Below are positions 43,360 to 53,120 of a stretch of 64,000 nucleotides of DNA, piece by piece. The notes below the pieces were generated by a model. It ran no database searches, was not told the origin of the DNA, and worked only from the letters and a program-made list of their open reading frames with translations. Position 1 is the first letter of the stretch. Every line of letters starts with the position of its first letter. This DNA comes from JAVBQF01 sp031549195. GTDB lineage: Bacteria; Bacillota_I; Bacilli_A; RF39; UBA660. The position numbers were made by a program, and so were the translations under genes. The stretch lies in NCBI GenBank assembly GCA_031549195.1, contig JAVBQF010000005.1, positions 1 to 64,000 of the forward strand, read 5' to 3'.

Positions 43360-44589
43360 TTATTCTACAGTAAATAATTCGTTAAAATCAACTTCGCTAT
43401 CAAAGTCCTCTTTTACATAAAGCCTCGCAATAACCTCATCTTGTTCTATCATATCACCAATGCCTTTGCTAAAAATTACTCCAACGCCATAATCAATGTT
43501 ATCTTCCTTATTTATTCTTCCAGCACCTAGTCTACAAGATAATTCGCCAATGCCAAGTGCATCAATACTTTTTATAATTCCACTTTTTTGTGACCTTACT
43601 TCAACTGAATGAGTACTTAATTTAACACCCTTGATATCACCATTTTGATATTTAACAAATTCTAAAAATTTATCATATGCCTTACCTGATGCAAGTAGTT
43701 CTTTAGCTAAAGTCTCTGCTTCTAAATAGCTAATATTTCTTCCCATGCTTATCATATTAGCAGCAATATCTATAGAAACATCCAATAAACTGTTTTTTAT
43801 TTTTCCTCTTAAAACCTGCATTGCTTCAATTACTTCTAAAGCATTACCAATACAAAATCCTAACGGATTATCCATATCATTTATAAGACATCTTACTTCT
43901 CTACCATATTTATTGCCAATTCTAATCATCAAATCCTTTAATTCTTCTGCTTCCTCATAAGATTTTAATAATGCACCGTTTCCTACTTTAATATCAATTA
44001 ATATTTTATCAGCACCACTTGCTATTTTCTTACTCATTACGCTTACTGCAATTAGATGAAGCGACGATACTGTTCCGGTTGTATCACGAAGAGCGTATAT
44101 GACTTTGTCCAAAGGAGTTAAGTCTTCTGTTTGACTAGTTATTGCCATTCCTACTTCTTGTAGTTCTGTAATAAACTCCTCCTTAGTTAAATTAACATTA
44201 AATCCTGGAATGCTTTCCAACTTATCAATAGTACCACCAGTATGCCCTAATCCTCTACCACTCATCTTAGGAACAACTACTCCTGATGCTGCAACGATAG
44301 GCGCAACTATCAATGTGGTCTTATCACCAACTCCGCCAGTTGAATGTTTATCAACCTTAATGCCATTAATATCGCTTAAATCTAATATTTCACCACTGCT
44401 TATAAATATATCAACTAAATCAAACACTTCGTCATCAGTCATACCATTAATACATATCGCCATAAGAAGTGCTGACATCTGATAGTCTTTTATTTTCCCA
44501 TCTAAATATCCACCAAATGAGTAACTAAGTTCATCCCTTGTTAATTCTTCACCAAATCTTTTTTTATTTAGTATTTCTAGAATATTCAT
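43360..44589 (-). CDS. pdp: Pyrimidine-nucleoside (thymidine) phosphorylase
   Basis: 409 residues. KHSTGGVGDKTTLIVAPIVAASG and KMSGRGLGHTGGTIDKLESIPGF form the phosphate and nucleoside site. SLHLIAVSVMSKKIASGADKILIDIKVGNGA is also conserved. It cleaves uridine or thymidine to base and sugar phosphate in salvage. Slightly shorter than the usual 430-435 at the C-terminus (barrel-sandwich domain ends early). Confidence 0.93.
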   Translation of the reverse strand: MNILEILNKKRFGEELTRDELSYSFGGYLDGKIKDYQMSALLMAICINGMTDDEVFDLVDIFISSGEILDLSDINGIKVDKHSTGGVGDKTTLIVAPIVAASGVVVPKMSGRGLGHTGGTIDKLESIPGFNVNLTKEEFITELQEVGMAITSQTEDLTPLDKVIYALRDTTGTVSSLHLIAVSVMSKKIASGADKILIDIKVGNGALLKSYEEAEELKDLMIRIGNKYGREVRCLINDMDNPLGFCIGNALEVIEAMQVLRGKIKNSLLDVSIDIAANMISMGRNISYLEAETLAKELLASGKAYDKFLEFVKYQNGDIKGVKLSTHSVEVRSQKSGIIKSIDALGIGELSCRLGAGRINKEDNIDYGVGVIFSKGIGDMIEQDEVIARLYVKEDFDSEVDFNELFTVE

Positions 44590-44722
44590 AAAATCACCTA
44601 CTATATATTTAGTATAACAAATATAATAAAAATTTGTAGAAAATTTATATAAATAATGTAAAGTAAGACAAAAAGAGAGATCCCTTTAATACTAAAAAAT
44701 AGCATGAAAGCACAATGTAAAA

Positions 44723-44750
44723 TAAAAAATGCAGAAAAATTCTACATTTA
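44723..44750 (-). terminator. Terminator after the phosphoesterase gene
   Basis: Minus strand: AATGTAGAA, TTT, TTCTGCATT, TTTT (one G-U pair). The rest of 44590-44767 shows nothing else. Confidence 0.7.
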
Positions 44751-44767
44751 TTTTATAACAAATACTT

Positions 44768-45874
44768 TTAGGCTGCTTTTACTAGTCCTTTTCCCTTATT
44801 AGGAACGAAATCTGTAAAAGTTATTTCTGGATGATTTGGAAGACCAAACAATCTATTTACTCCCCTTGAAATAATTAGTGGAGAACCACCATGATTTTGT
44901 GGATTATAATGTATTTTCAAGCTATGATTTTGGTTTCCAAAGTTCTCTTCGTTAAAATCACTACTTTTTATTGGATCAGCATACTCAGCAGATGTTCTAC
45001 CTTCTTCTCCAATCATATGCATACCACGACAAAGATCAATTCTCTCATATCCTGGTAATTTTATCCTTACTTTCCCTTTTTCATCACTTATAACCGGAGA
45101 ATAATTTTTAATCTTTGAAAACATTTCCCAATATCCAAAATCTTCTTCTCTTAGTTTATGCTTTGCCTCTTTCTTTAATGAATAATATCCATTATGCAAA
45201 TGTCCTGCATAGCTACAATCAAACTCGCGAATTCCTGTAGCATAACGCCCAACGTATGGGTTAGCAACTGGATGTGGTGGATGAACCGCTAATAACTCTA
45301 ATGATTTTGAATCAGTAGAAACTCTTAAGTTTGCTTTCTTCCAATCTATTACAAAATTTTCAGCACCTTTTCCACTTTCGTGATTACCTGGTTTATATGC
45401 AGCTCTTTCTGGAGAAAACCCTGTTATACGCACACCGTCAAACTCCATACTTTTATTATCAAGTGCGTAAACGTTCTTAATATTACTAAGTTTTCTAAAA
45501 TTTTCTCTGCCGTATTCACTCATTCCAACTAAATCATGGTTACCAAGTGTAATTACGACTGGAGCAACTGTACCCAACTTGTCTAGAAAAGAACTTAGCT
45601 TTTCATATGAAGTTTCTACCTTTTTTCCAGTAAAAAAACTCTTAACTCTTGAAACAATCGATGGTTTATTGTCATACTTTGCTCCTTGCATAGTATCACC
45701 AACAATTAAAATATAATCTGGATTAAGTTTTTTAACTGAATCTATTATATCTTGCGCATTTTCATCATTTGAAAATATATCGTGAAAATCTGTTAAAGAT
45801 GCAACTCTTACTTTCTTTTCAATTTTATCACTTGGTATAGTATAGCCTGTGATAACTGGCTCTAATTGTTTCAT
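44768..45874 (-). CDS. Metallophosphoesterase (calcineurin-like)
   Basis: 368 residues from ATG 45874, preceded by GGGGTG. Metal ligands are visible: SLTDFHDIF, ILIVGDTMQG, TLGNHDLVG and YAGHLHNGYY. The family hydrolyses phosphate mono- or diesters; substrate unknown. The N-terminal PVITGYTIPSDKI strand resembles YkuE-like proteins. No signal peptide. Confidence 0.8.
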   Translation of the reverse strand: MKQLEPVITGYTIPSDKIEKKVRVASLTDFHDIFSNDENAQDIIDSVKKLNPDYILIVGDTMQGAKYDNKPSIVSRVKSFFTGKKVETSYEKLSSFLDKLGTVAPVVITLGNHDLVGMSEYGRENFRKLSNIKNVYALDNKSMEFDGVRITGFSPERAAYKPGNHESGKGAENFVIDWKKANLRVSTDSKSLELLAVHPPHPVANPYVGRYATGIREFDCSYAGHLHNGYYSLKKEAKHKLREEDFGYWEMFSKIKNYSPVISDEKGKVRIKLPGYERIDLCRGMHMIGEEGRTSAEYADPIKSSDFNEENFGNQNHSLKIHYNPQNHGGSPLIISRGVNRLFGLPNHPEITFTDFVPNKGKGLVKAA

Positions 45875-45965
45875 AATATTCACCCCTTAATTCTTACAAA
45901 ACATTATATAAATTTATGTGTGAATTATATCACAATTTGTCGCTTTCGTCAACTTTTTAAAATAA

Positions 45966-45986
45966 AAAAGGACCATAGTCCCTATC
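45966..45986 (-). terminator. Terminator after the XRE gene
   Basis: Minus strand: GGAC, TATG, GTCC, TTTTTT; overlaps the end of the regulator gene. Confidence 0.55.
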
Positions 45987-46338
45987 TTAGCTTTTTTTCG
46001 ATTAATTCAATTGCTCGCTTTGGATCATCAATTATTTTTTCATATAGTTCTATATGCTTTCTTAATTCTTTTATTAATTCTATTTCATTATTAGCCATTT
46101 TAATTACATAAGCTACATCAGAATCAGATACAACATAAGAATCATTGCCAATTAAATAATCTAGTTGGACATTAAATAAGTTTGCAATATCTAGAAGTGT
46201 TTCAAGAGATGGAGTTCTTGTTCCATTTTCATAACAACAAACGCTAACTTTAGTAACATTTATTTTGTTTCCTAATTCTTGCTGAGTTAATCCTAGTTTT
46301 TTTCTTAACTCTTTAAGCCTTTTTCCAAACAATATCAT
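45982..46338 (-). CDS. XRE-family transcriptional regulator
   Basis: 118 residues. An N-terminal HTH (about 8-62): LRKKLGLTQQELGNKINVTKVSVCCYENGTRTPSLETLLDIA. The C-terminal half (NEIELIKELRKHIELYEKIIDD) is probably a coiled-coil dimer segment. AGGAGG (in TTTAGGAGGTT) precedes the ATG. Targets unknown. Confidence 0.85.
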   Translation of the reverse strand: MILFGKRLKELRKKLGLTQQELGNKINVTKVSVCCYENGTRTPSLETLLDIANLFNVQLDYLIGNDSYVVSDSDVAYVIKMANNEIELIKELRKHIELYEKIIDDPKRAIELIEKKLR

Positions 46339-46413
46339 TTTAACCTCCTAAAACACTTCCATTATAATTAAATAGCTCAATTAAATGTTTAAAGTTAACT
46401 AAAAAGAAACCTA

Positions 46414-46743
46414 TTATTCTTCTTTATTTGATGATAGGAAAGTTACTTTCTCTGCTACTACATCTGTATAATACTTTTTAGTGCCATCACTTTGTTCAAC
46501 AGTCCTACTTTGTATTCTACCCTTAACCCCTAAAATATTACCAATTTTACAATATTCAGCAGTATTTTTTGCAACAGCATCCCATAAGATACAATTAATA
46601 AAGTCTGTCTCATACTCTCCATTAGAATTTTTAAAACTTCTAGGAACAGCAAGTGTAATATTTGATATTTGTTTACCATTATCAAGCTTGTTTAATTCTG
46701 GATCTCTAACTAGTCTTCCTACTAGTACTATTTGGTTTAAAAT
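46414..46743 (-). CDS. ssb: Single-stranded DNA-binding protein, apparent ATT start
   Basis: 109 residues: an OB fold with LNQIVLVGRLVRDPELNKL, then ISNITLAVPRSFKN, DFINCILWDAVAKNTAEYC and KGRIQSRTVEQSDGTKKYYT. No ATG, GTG or TTG exists near the start. In frame, GGAGG is followed by three ATT codons and then TTA AAC. The third ATT, at 46743, lies seven bases from GGAGG and gives the usual MLNQIVLVGRL start. The acidic DDxIPF tail of housekeeping SSB is absent (ends SNKEE), so it may be a second, shorter SSB. Confidence 0.85.
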   Translation of the reverse strand: MLNQIVLVGRLVRDPELNKLDNGKQISNITLAVPRSFKNSNGEYETDFINCILWDAVAKNTAEYCKIGNILGVKGRIQSRTVEQSDGTKKYYTDVVAEKVTFLSSNKEE

Positions 46744-46827
46744 AATAATTCCTCCTTTCTTGAAAAGTACTTTAACACTATAAAAATACTAATGCAAAAG
46801 GCTAAATAACAATTTGTTTTAAAGGCA

Positions 46828-46877
46828 AAAAAAGAAAACTTATTTTTCTTATAATGAATTTAAGTTTTCTTTAAATT
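46828..46877 (-). terminator. Terminator of the suf operon
   Basis: Minus strand: AAAGAAAACTTA, A/T loop, TAAGTTTTCTTT, then TTTT, just past sufB. Confidence 0.8.
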
Positions 46878-46907
46878 TATCTAATTAATTATCAAAAAGT
46901 ATACTTT

Positions 46908-48215
46908 TTACAAATTTTTTTTAAGCAATTGATTAAGTTCTACTGCATATTCCATAGGTAACTCTTCTCTGAATTTTTCAATGAAGCCTAAAACTATTAA
47001 CTCTGTAGCTTTCTCTTCTGTTAATCCTCTTGACATCATATAGAATAAATTCTCATCGCTTACTCTAGATACAGTGGCTTCGTGTTCAATATTGCTTGAT
47101 TTATTTCTACATACATTAGTTGGAATAGCATCACTCTTTGAGTTCTTATCAAGTAGCAAAGTATCACATTTAATAATTGCCTTACTATTAGTAGCATTTT
47201 CCTTTATATCAACTTTACCTCTATATGTAGCATTACCACCTGATCTCGCAATACTTTTTGATATTATATTGCTCTTTGTATTTTTACCTAAATGAATCAT
47301 TCTAGCACCACTATCCTGTTGCTGATTAGTTGACGCAACACTGATAGTAACACAAGTACCTGACGAATTATCGCCTTTTAATACACAACAAGGATACTTC
47401 ATTGTAACTCTACTTCCTATGTTACCATCAATCCATTCCATGGTACCATCTTCCTCAACTAATGCTCTCTTCGTAACCAAATTAAGTACATTATGTGCCC
47501 AATTTTGAATAGTCGTGTACCTACACTTACTTCTTTTCCCTACATATATTTCAACAACAGCTGCATGTAGTGAGGAATCCGTATATGTTGGTGCTGTACA
47601 CCCTTCGACATAATGAAGTTCACTATCATCATCAACAATAATTAGAGTTCTTTCAAATTGACCCATACTTTTACTATTAATTCTAAAATAACTCTGAAGT
47701 GGTCTATCCAACTTTGTATGAGGGGGAATATAAATAAAACTCCCCCCTGAGAACACACTACTGTTAAGTGCAGCAAATTTATTTTCACCATTCTTAACAA
47801 TTGTTCCAAAATACTTTTTCACTATTTCTGGATGCCTTTTCATGGCTTCTTCAATTGATGTAAATATAACATTCTTAGATTCTAATTCTTCAATCATATT
47901 ATGGTATATTACTTCACTTTCATACTGTACTCCTATACCATCTAGATGTTGTTCACTTTCAATTACACCAAGTGAACCTAATTCTGTAGCAATTGCACAG
48001 TCAACTTTTTTCCAATCTTTTTTTATACCATTATCATTACTTTTATAATAAATTATCTTATTAAAATCAAGCTCGTAAGTAGGACCAAAATTAGGAAATG
48101 ATAGCTTATTAAATAATTCAAAACTACTTAAACGATAATTAAGTATCCAGTCTTCTTCATTTTTTATGGAAGAGATGTTTCTAATGCCCTCTTCTGTTAA
48201 TCCTGTTATCTCCAT
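46908..48215 (-). CDS. sufB: Fe-S cluster assembly protein SufB
   Basis: 435 residues. GGSFIYIPPHTKLDRPLQSYFRIN, VEGCTAPTY with Cys, AHNVLNLVTKRA and SNIEHEATVSRVSDENLFYMMSRGL are typical. It forms the SufBC2D scaffold for Fe-S assembly. Last gene of sufC-D-S-U-B. The protein is somewhat shorter than the usual 465-470. GGAGG precedes the ATG. Confidence 0.95.
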   Translation of the reverse strand: MEITGLTEEGIRNISSIKNEEDWILNYRLSSFELFNKLSFPNFGPTYELDFNKIIYYKSNDNGIKKDWKKVDCAIATELGSLGVIESEQHLDGIGVQYESEVIYHNMIEELESKNVIFTSIEEAMKRHPEIVKKYFGTIVKNGENKFAALNSSVFSGGSFIYIPPHTKLDRPLQSYFRINSKSMGQFERTLIIVDDDSELHYVEGCTAPTYTDSSLHAAVVEIYVGKRSKCRYTTIQNWAHNVLNLVTKRALVEEDGTMEWIDGNIGSRVTMKYPCCVLKGDNSSGTCVTISVASTNQQQDSGARMIHLGKNTKSNIISKSIARSGGNATYRGKVDIKENATNSKAIIKCDTLLLDKNSKSDAIPTNVCRNKSSNIEHEATVSRVSDENLFYMMSRGLTEEKATELIVLGFIEKFREELPMEYAVELNQLLKKNL

Positions 48216-48235
48216 AATTCCTCCTACTTATACTC

Positions 48236-48658
48236 TTATTTTGTATTATCCATTATCTTCTTCATTGACTCAAACGGAAGTAATGCACACCTTTTTCTAC
48301 TTGGTTGCTTATAAACTTCATCGTAAATATTTAATTCTGCTAACATATCACCATCATATGGTAATTCGTTGATCATTCTCTCATAATTATCAATTACAAC
48401 TTTAGCTTCTTCTAGAGTTTTTCCAACTAATGTCTTAATCATTACCGATGTTGCTGAGGTACATATTGCACAAGCCTCTCCATCAAATCTTAAATCAACT
48501 ATTTTACTATCTACCACTTTAGCCATAACATCAATATTATCAACACAAGAAGAATTCCTTGTATTAATTTTTATATAACTAGCATCTTCTATCAAACCTC
48601 TATTTTGAGGATTTTGATAATTGTCAAGTATGATATCTCTTTTTAATTTACTATCCAT
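48236..48658 (-). CDS. sufU: Fe-S assembly scaffold/sulphur-transfer protein SufU
   Basis: 140 residues from ATG 48658. Conserved Cys in SSCVDNIDV (with Asp), EACAICTSAT and SRKRCALLPFESM match SufU, which accepts sulphur from SufS through a zinc site. A longer 153-residue form would overlap sufS; the shorter one starts at the usual family position after AAGGTG. Confidence 0.9.
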   Translation of the reverse strand: MDSKLKRDIILDNYQNPQNRGLIEDASYIKINTRNSSCVDNIDVMAKVVDSKIVDLRFDGEACAICTSATSVMIKTLVGKTLEEAKVVIDNYERMINELPYDGDMLAELNIYDEVYKQPSRKRCALLPFESMKKIMDNTK

Positions 48659-48680
48659 AGCGCACCTTTTCTCCTTCTTT

Positions 48681-49877
48681 TTATACAACAGTATCAAGTA
48701 TTTTATCTTGATCCTTTAATACTTCTATTAATTTATCTATTTCTTCTCTTGTATTATATAAATAGAAACTTATTCTACAAGTATTTGTAGACTTAATAAC
48801 ATCTTTCAATATTTTTGCACAATGATTACCTGCCCTTACACATATTTTAAAACAATTCAAATATATTGCGACATCTTGACTAAAATATTCACCTACATTA
48901 AATATTAAAGACCCCGATTCCAAATTGTTATTATAGATTCTTATATTTGGCACTTCTTTCAATCTGTCTAATAAATATTTTTTCAGTTCTAATTCATGCT
49001 TATGTATTTGATCTAGTCCAACGCTAGTTAAATAATCTATTGCTGCACCCATTCCAATGACTCCAGCAATATTGCTCGTACCTGCCTCTAATCTCTCAGG
49101 TAATGGTTTAAGTTCAATTTCCCCATCACTTTCAAAGAAAGCATTCATTCCACCACCATATTCAGTAGGAATTAAATTATGTAAATACTTATATTTCCCA
49201 TATAGCACACCTACACCAGTTGGGCCTAACATCTTATGAGCCGAAAAGCCAAGAAAATCTATATTGCTTGTTTCAACATCAATCTTCATATGACCAATGC
49301 TCTGTGTTGCATCAACAACAAATATAATACCTCTTTCCTTACATAGTCTACCAATAGCATCTACTGGCCTTACATCACCTATTGCATTTGTTATGTGTGC
49401 AATCGATATAACTTTTGTATTATTCGTTATTACTTTCATTAAGTTATCCATTGTAACTTCATGATGTTCATCCAACTCAACATATTTAATAGTAAAGCCA
49501 ATTTTTTTTGAGAGCATCATCCAAGGTAGTATATTAGAGGCATGTTCTGCTTTAGTTAAAATTACCTCATCACTATCTTGTAGATAGATAGACATAAAGC
49601 CAAATACTATCATATTAAATGCCTCAGTTGATCCCTTAGTAAATATAATTTCTTCTACCACTTTAGCATTTATTAAATCTTTAACTTTCTCTCTTACACC
49701 CTCATATCTTTTATCTACTTCTAAACTATTATCATAATCCCCTCTATGAGCATTTGCTGTATATTTAGTATAATATTCTACAGTAGCATCAACAACGCTT
49801 TTGGGTTTCATCGTAGTTGCTGCATTATCAAAATAAATTAAGCCATCTTCAAAAATTGGAAAATCCTCACGATTCAT
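48681..49877 (-). CDS. sufS: Cysteine desulfurase SufS
   Basis: 398 residues. PLP enzyme: Lys in GFSAHKMLGPTGVG, NAHRGDYDNS near the N-terminus, EAGTSNIAGVIGM, and catalytic Cys in CVRAGNHCAKIL (family usually RAGHHCAQ; here His is Asn). It supplies persulphide for the SUF system. The ATG lies 13 bases after sufD; GAGGTG precedes it. Confidence 0.94.
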   Translation of the reverse strand: MNREDFPIFEDGLIYFDNAATTMKPKSVVDATVEYYTKYTANAHRGDYDNSLEVDKRYEGVREKVKDLINAKVVEEIIFTKGSTEAFNMIVFGFMSIYLQDSDEVILTKAEHASNILPWMMLSKKIGFTIKYVELDEHHEVTMDNLMKVITNNTKVISIAHITNAIGDVRPVDAIGRLCKERGIIFVVDATQSIGHMKIDVETSNIDFLGFSAHKMLGPTGVGVLYGKYKYLHNLIPTEYGGGMNAFFESDGEIELKPLPERLEAGTSNIAGVIGMGAAIDYLTSVGLDQIHKHELELKKYLLDRLKEVPNIRIYNNNLESGSLIFNVGEYFSQDVAIYLNCFKICVRAGNHCAKILKDVIKSTNTCRISFYLYNTREEIDKLIEVLKDQDKILDTVV

Positions 49878-49890
49878 AGTTCACCTCCAA

Positions 49891-50598
49891 TCAAATATTA
49901 TCTATAATTTTTAAAGCTTCTTCCAACTCTTCTTCATTAAGAGCCATATTAGATAACATAAATCCTTTTATTAACAAATAATTACAATCTTTGTCACTTA
50001 ACCCTCTTGTTTTTAAATAAAATAGTAATTCGTCATTAAAACTTCCTCTATATGCCCCATGATTTGCTACAACATCATTATTATCCACAATTAAATTAGG
50101 ATGAATGAAGCTTTCACCATTATCTAAATTAATTATTTTGTTATCTTGTTTTAAATTACTTCCAATGCTATCTTTATCAATATTACCATTAATTACAAAA
50201 CTCAATTTCTTGTCATTTGCATTTATTCCATGATTAATTACTGTACTTGTACTACCACTCCCATAATGATAAATATTTTGAACATATTCATTATCCTTAT
50301 AACTAACTAAACTAGTAATATAAGTAATAGAAGCATTATTACCACTTATCTTAATATTAGTTACATCATTACAATCTACACATATTTTATTAACTATTAC
50401 ATTAGCACCATCTCTTAAATTATAAGTAATATTATTAGTAGTATTGTTATTTATTTCAAATACCATTAGATTTTGATTTTCCATAACATCTATATTGATA
50501 ATAGAACCTATATCATTAAGATTTATTTTTATATACATATCTTCTGTTACAATGATATCACTAATGTCATCTTTGTTATCTACTATTAATGTATTCAT
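49891..50598 (-). CDS. sufD: SufD-like Fe-S assembly protein, short form
   Basis: 235 residues from ATG 50598; a GTG at 50613 would add five. The C-terminal half carries the SufB/SufD beta-helix and closing helix: IHPNLIVDNNDVVANHGAYRGSFNDELLFYLKTRGLSDKDCNYLLIKGFM. Typical SufD is over 400 residues; the N-terminal domain is largely missing. Operon position after sufC supports the call. Overlaps or abuts sufC. Confidence 0.85.
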   Translation of the reverse strand: MNTLIVDNKDDISDIIVTEDMYIKINLNDIGSIINIDVMENQNLMVFEINNNTTNNITYNLRDGANVIVNKICVDCNDVTNIKISGNNASITYITSLVSYKDNEYVQNIYHYGSGSTSTVINHGINANDKKLSFVINGNIDKDSIGSNLKQDNKIINLDNGESFIHPNLIVDNNDVVANHGAYRGSFNDELLFYLKTRGLSDKDCNYLLIKGFMLSNMALNEEELEEALKIIDNI

Positions 50599-50602
50599 AA
50601 AA

Positions 50603-51349
50603 TTAATTCTCACTTATACCATTTAACTCAGCATAACCATTTTTTTCTATCTCAAAGGCAAAATTTTTGTCTCCAGTTTTAACTATTCTGCCTCCAACCA
50701 TCATGTGTACATAGTCTGGTGTAATATATTCAAAAATTCTAGTGTAGTGTGTAATCATCAGTATAGAGGTATCTTTATGAGTCTCCAAGTATTTGTTTAT
50801 ATTAGTGCAAACTATTCTAAGGCTGTCCACATCAAGACCAGAATCTATTTCATCTAATATAATTAGTTTTGGTTCAAGTAGTTTAGCTTGAAGAATTTCA
50901 TTTTTCTTTCTTTCTCCACCTGAAGCCCCTTCATTTATAGATCTATGAATCATATCTTTTGACATAGAAAGCTCTGAAGCAGAAGTTTCTACTTTTTTTA
51001 TAAATTCATATAATCCAATTGGAGTTTCTCTATTCGCATTAACCGCCGTTTTTAAAAACTCACTATTACTAACACCTTCAATACTAACAGGACTCTGCAT
51101 TGACAAGAATATTCCAAGTCTTGCTCTTTCATCAGTTGTCATATCATTCATTATTACACCATTAAAAATAATATCTCCTGATACTATTTCATAGTCTTTG
51201 CTTCCTAAGATTACTTTTGAAAGAGTACTCTTACCAGTTCCATTAGGACCCATAATTCCATGTATTTCACCGGGCTTAATATCTATATCAAAATCTTTAA
51301 GTATTTCTTTATCTTTTACTTTGACATTTAGTTTCTTTATTTCTAACAT
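50603..51349 (-). CDS. sufC: Fe-S assembly ATPase SufC
   Basis: 248 residues from ATG 51349, after GAGGTG. Walker A GPNGTGKST, signature SGGERKKNEILQ, Walker B LIILDEIDSGLDVDSL, H-loop MITHYTRI. A soluble ABC ATPase that drives the SufBD scaffold. First gene of the suf operon. Confidence 0.96.
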   Translation of the reverse strand: MLEIKKLNVKVKDKEILKDFDIDIKPGEIHGIMGPNGTGKSTLSKVILGSKDYEIVSGDIIFNGVIMNDMTTDERARLGIFLSMQSPVSIEGVSNSEFLKTAVNANRETPIGLYEFIKKVETSASELSMSKDMIHRSINEGASGGERKKNEILQAKLLEPKLIILDEIDSGLDVDSLRIVCTNINKYLETHKDTSILMITHYTRIFEYITPDYVHMMVGGRIVKTGDKNFAFEIEKNGYAELNGISEN

Positions 51350-51429
51350 TGTTTTCACCTCAATATATATAAAATATTATATCATAGTCTTTTTATATTT
51401 AGTCGAAAAAATAATTTGTTTTGTGAATA

Positions 51430-51478
51430 AAAAAAAGTGAATGGTAACAATATAATAGTGATATTGCTGAATTCACCC
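51430..51478 (-). terminator. Terminator upstream of the suf operon
   Basis: Minus strand: GTGAAT, AGCAATAT, loop, ATATTGTT, ATTCAC, then eight Ts; ends the 51501 gene. A second small hairpin, AAATGCC-AAAA-GGCATTT, at 51484-51501 lies next to it. Confidence 0.75.
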
Positions 51479-51500
51479 AAGGAAATGCCAAAAGGCATTT

Positions 51501-51992
51501 TTATTTTGTAGTATTATTGCTTTGAATCTTTTGTAGTTGCGTATGATAATTATCTGTTAATTTTTGATATCTATCTTCCATATACGATTTTGGAATACCA
51601 AATCCAACGGATTCTATTCTTTCTTTTGTTTCGCTAGACAAAGGGTTCTGATCTATATCACACTTATTTTCTCCGAAGCGCTGTGTTAATACCTCCTGTA
51701 CAAGTTCAGGAGACATAATTGTATAGAAGTCTTGTAAAATAGAATTTGGATCTTGCTCTTGCAATCTAATAAATGCATTTGAAAGTGTGGTTTCTTTAGC
51801 TGCACTTTTGCAATAATCAAAAACTTCATAAGATGAAATAATAATTCTACTTAATATATATTCCATTATTAGATTTTCCTCATTACCATTATAGACTTCA
51901 TACATGGCAGTCCCTAAAGCTTGAAAGGACTCAGGTGCGATTCCCTGCCTTAACGTATCTCTTACATACTCTTTGAAAGTTACTTCTCTCAT
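51501..51992 (-). CDS. Hypothetical protein
   Basis: 163 residues, largely helical: FKEYVRDTLRQGIAPESFQAL at the start and a C-terminal YMEDRYQKLTDNYHTQLQKIQ coil. One possible Cys pair (DYCKSA, NKCDID). No family recognised, no signal peptide. GAGGTGAAAT precedes the ATG. It is 19 bases downstream of the ornithine-cyclodeaminase-like gene, probably the same transcript. Confidence 0.5.
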   Translation of the reverse strand: MREVTFKEYVRDTLRQGIAPESFQALGTAMYEVYNGNEENLIMEYILSRIIISSYEVFDYCKSAAKETTLSNAFIRLQEQDPNSILQDFYTIMSPELVQEVLTQRFGENKCDIDQNPLSSETKERIESVGFGIPKSYMEDRYQKLTDNYHTQLQKIQSNNTTK

Positions 51993-52011
51993 ATTTCACC
52001 TCTTACTCTGA

Positions 52012-52977
52012 TTACTCAATCATTGTATTTTTATCTTTTTCTCTTGCCTTTTTATAAATAAAGCTTCCTACAATTGCATCTTGAAACCCTAACCCAACTA
52101 AATCTGCAAGTGTAATATCTGTATCTTTTCTATTAAAATTATCTATTACTTGGCCAAGTTCAACCACTTGACTAATATCTATCAATCCTTTTTTCAATGC
52201 ATGTGCTAACTCTCCATTAACACTACACATTTCCTTTGAATCAGTAACTACTATTGCGTTACTTAATATATTCTCATCTAACTCTTGCATGTTTGGTCCA
52301 CATGCACCAACTGCAGTAATATGCATCCCTTCTTTAATCCACTCACTCTTAATAATAGGGGTATCACTATACGTTGTTGTAATAATAATATCCGTATCTT
52401 TTAAAGAGTCTTCTATTGAATCATAACATTGAACTAAAAGATTTGGAAATTTTTCTCTCATTTCACTGACATACAACAAAACATTATTTTTATTTCTTCC
52501 CCATACCTTTAACACATCAATATTCATTACTTGCATTAAGGAAGTAATTTGCATTCTTGCTTGTAATCCACTACCAATAACTGTAACTACCTTACTATTA
52601 TTTCTCGCTAGTTCTTTAGTCGCAATTGCACCAGCAATACCAGTTCGATATGCAGTTAAAAATCCTACATCATCAATAATACAAAGTGGTACCCCTGTTT
52701 GAGCACTAAATACAATAAAAAGTCCATTATCAACAGGTATATTAAGCTTCTCATTTTCCCAAAAGCCACCTGAATATTTCAAAGTAAAATAGTCATCACC
52801 AAGTATATGTCCAGCCTTAAAGTGAACATGACCTTTTGCTTTTTCAATTTGAAAATTAATATATGGAGGAGTCAAGGTCAAATAATTAGAATACTTTTTA
52901 AAACCATCTTTTGTTAATTCTACTATTTTATGAAAATCTAATAATTTGCTTATTTCACTTTCCTTAATATAAATCAT
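52012..52977 (-). CDS. Ornithine cyclodeaminase / mu-crystallin family protein
   Basis: 321 residues. The Rossmann segment VVTVIGSGLQARMQITSL, plus DDVGFLTAYRTGIAGAIATKELA and KAGHILGDDYFTLKYSGGF, are typical. Members deaminate ornithine to proline or reduce imino acids; the exact substrate is undefined. GGTGAT precedes the ATG. Confidence 0.85.
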   Translation of the reverse strand: MIYIKESEISKLLDFHKIVELTKDGFKKYSNYLTLTPPYINFQIEKAKGHVHFKAGHILGDDYFTLKYSGGFWENEKLNIPVDNGLFIVFSAQTGVPLCIIDDVGFLTAYRTGIAGAIATKELARNNSKVVTVIGSGLQARMQITSLMQVMNIDVLKVWGRNKNNVLLYVSEMREKFPNLLVQCYDSIEDSLKDTDIIITTTYSDTPIIKSEWIKEGMHITAVGACGPNMQELDENILSNAIVVTDSKEMCSVNGELAHALKKGLIDISQVVELGQVIDNFNRKDTDITLADLVGLGFQDAIVGSFIYKKAREKDKNTMIE

Positions 52978-53066
52978 TATATCACCATCTTAATTATACA
53001 ACAAATTTATTAAAATTAATATGGTATAAAAGTGCAGTATAATATAGTAATTAAATTATTATTATC

Positions 53067-53095
53067 TTGACATAGAACGATTATTGTATTAGTAT
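53067..53095 (+). promoter_or_regulatory. SigA-type promoter for the CDP-alcohol transferase gene
   Basis: TTGACA (53067-53072), 17 bases, TAGTAT (53090-53095). The gene starts 26 bases later after AGGAG. Confidence 0.65.
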
Positions 53096-53120
53096 AAAAA
53101 GCAATTTTTAGGAGAAGATT

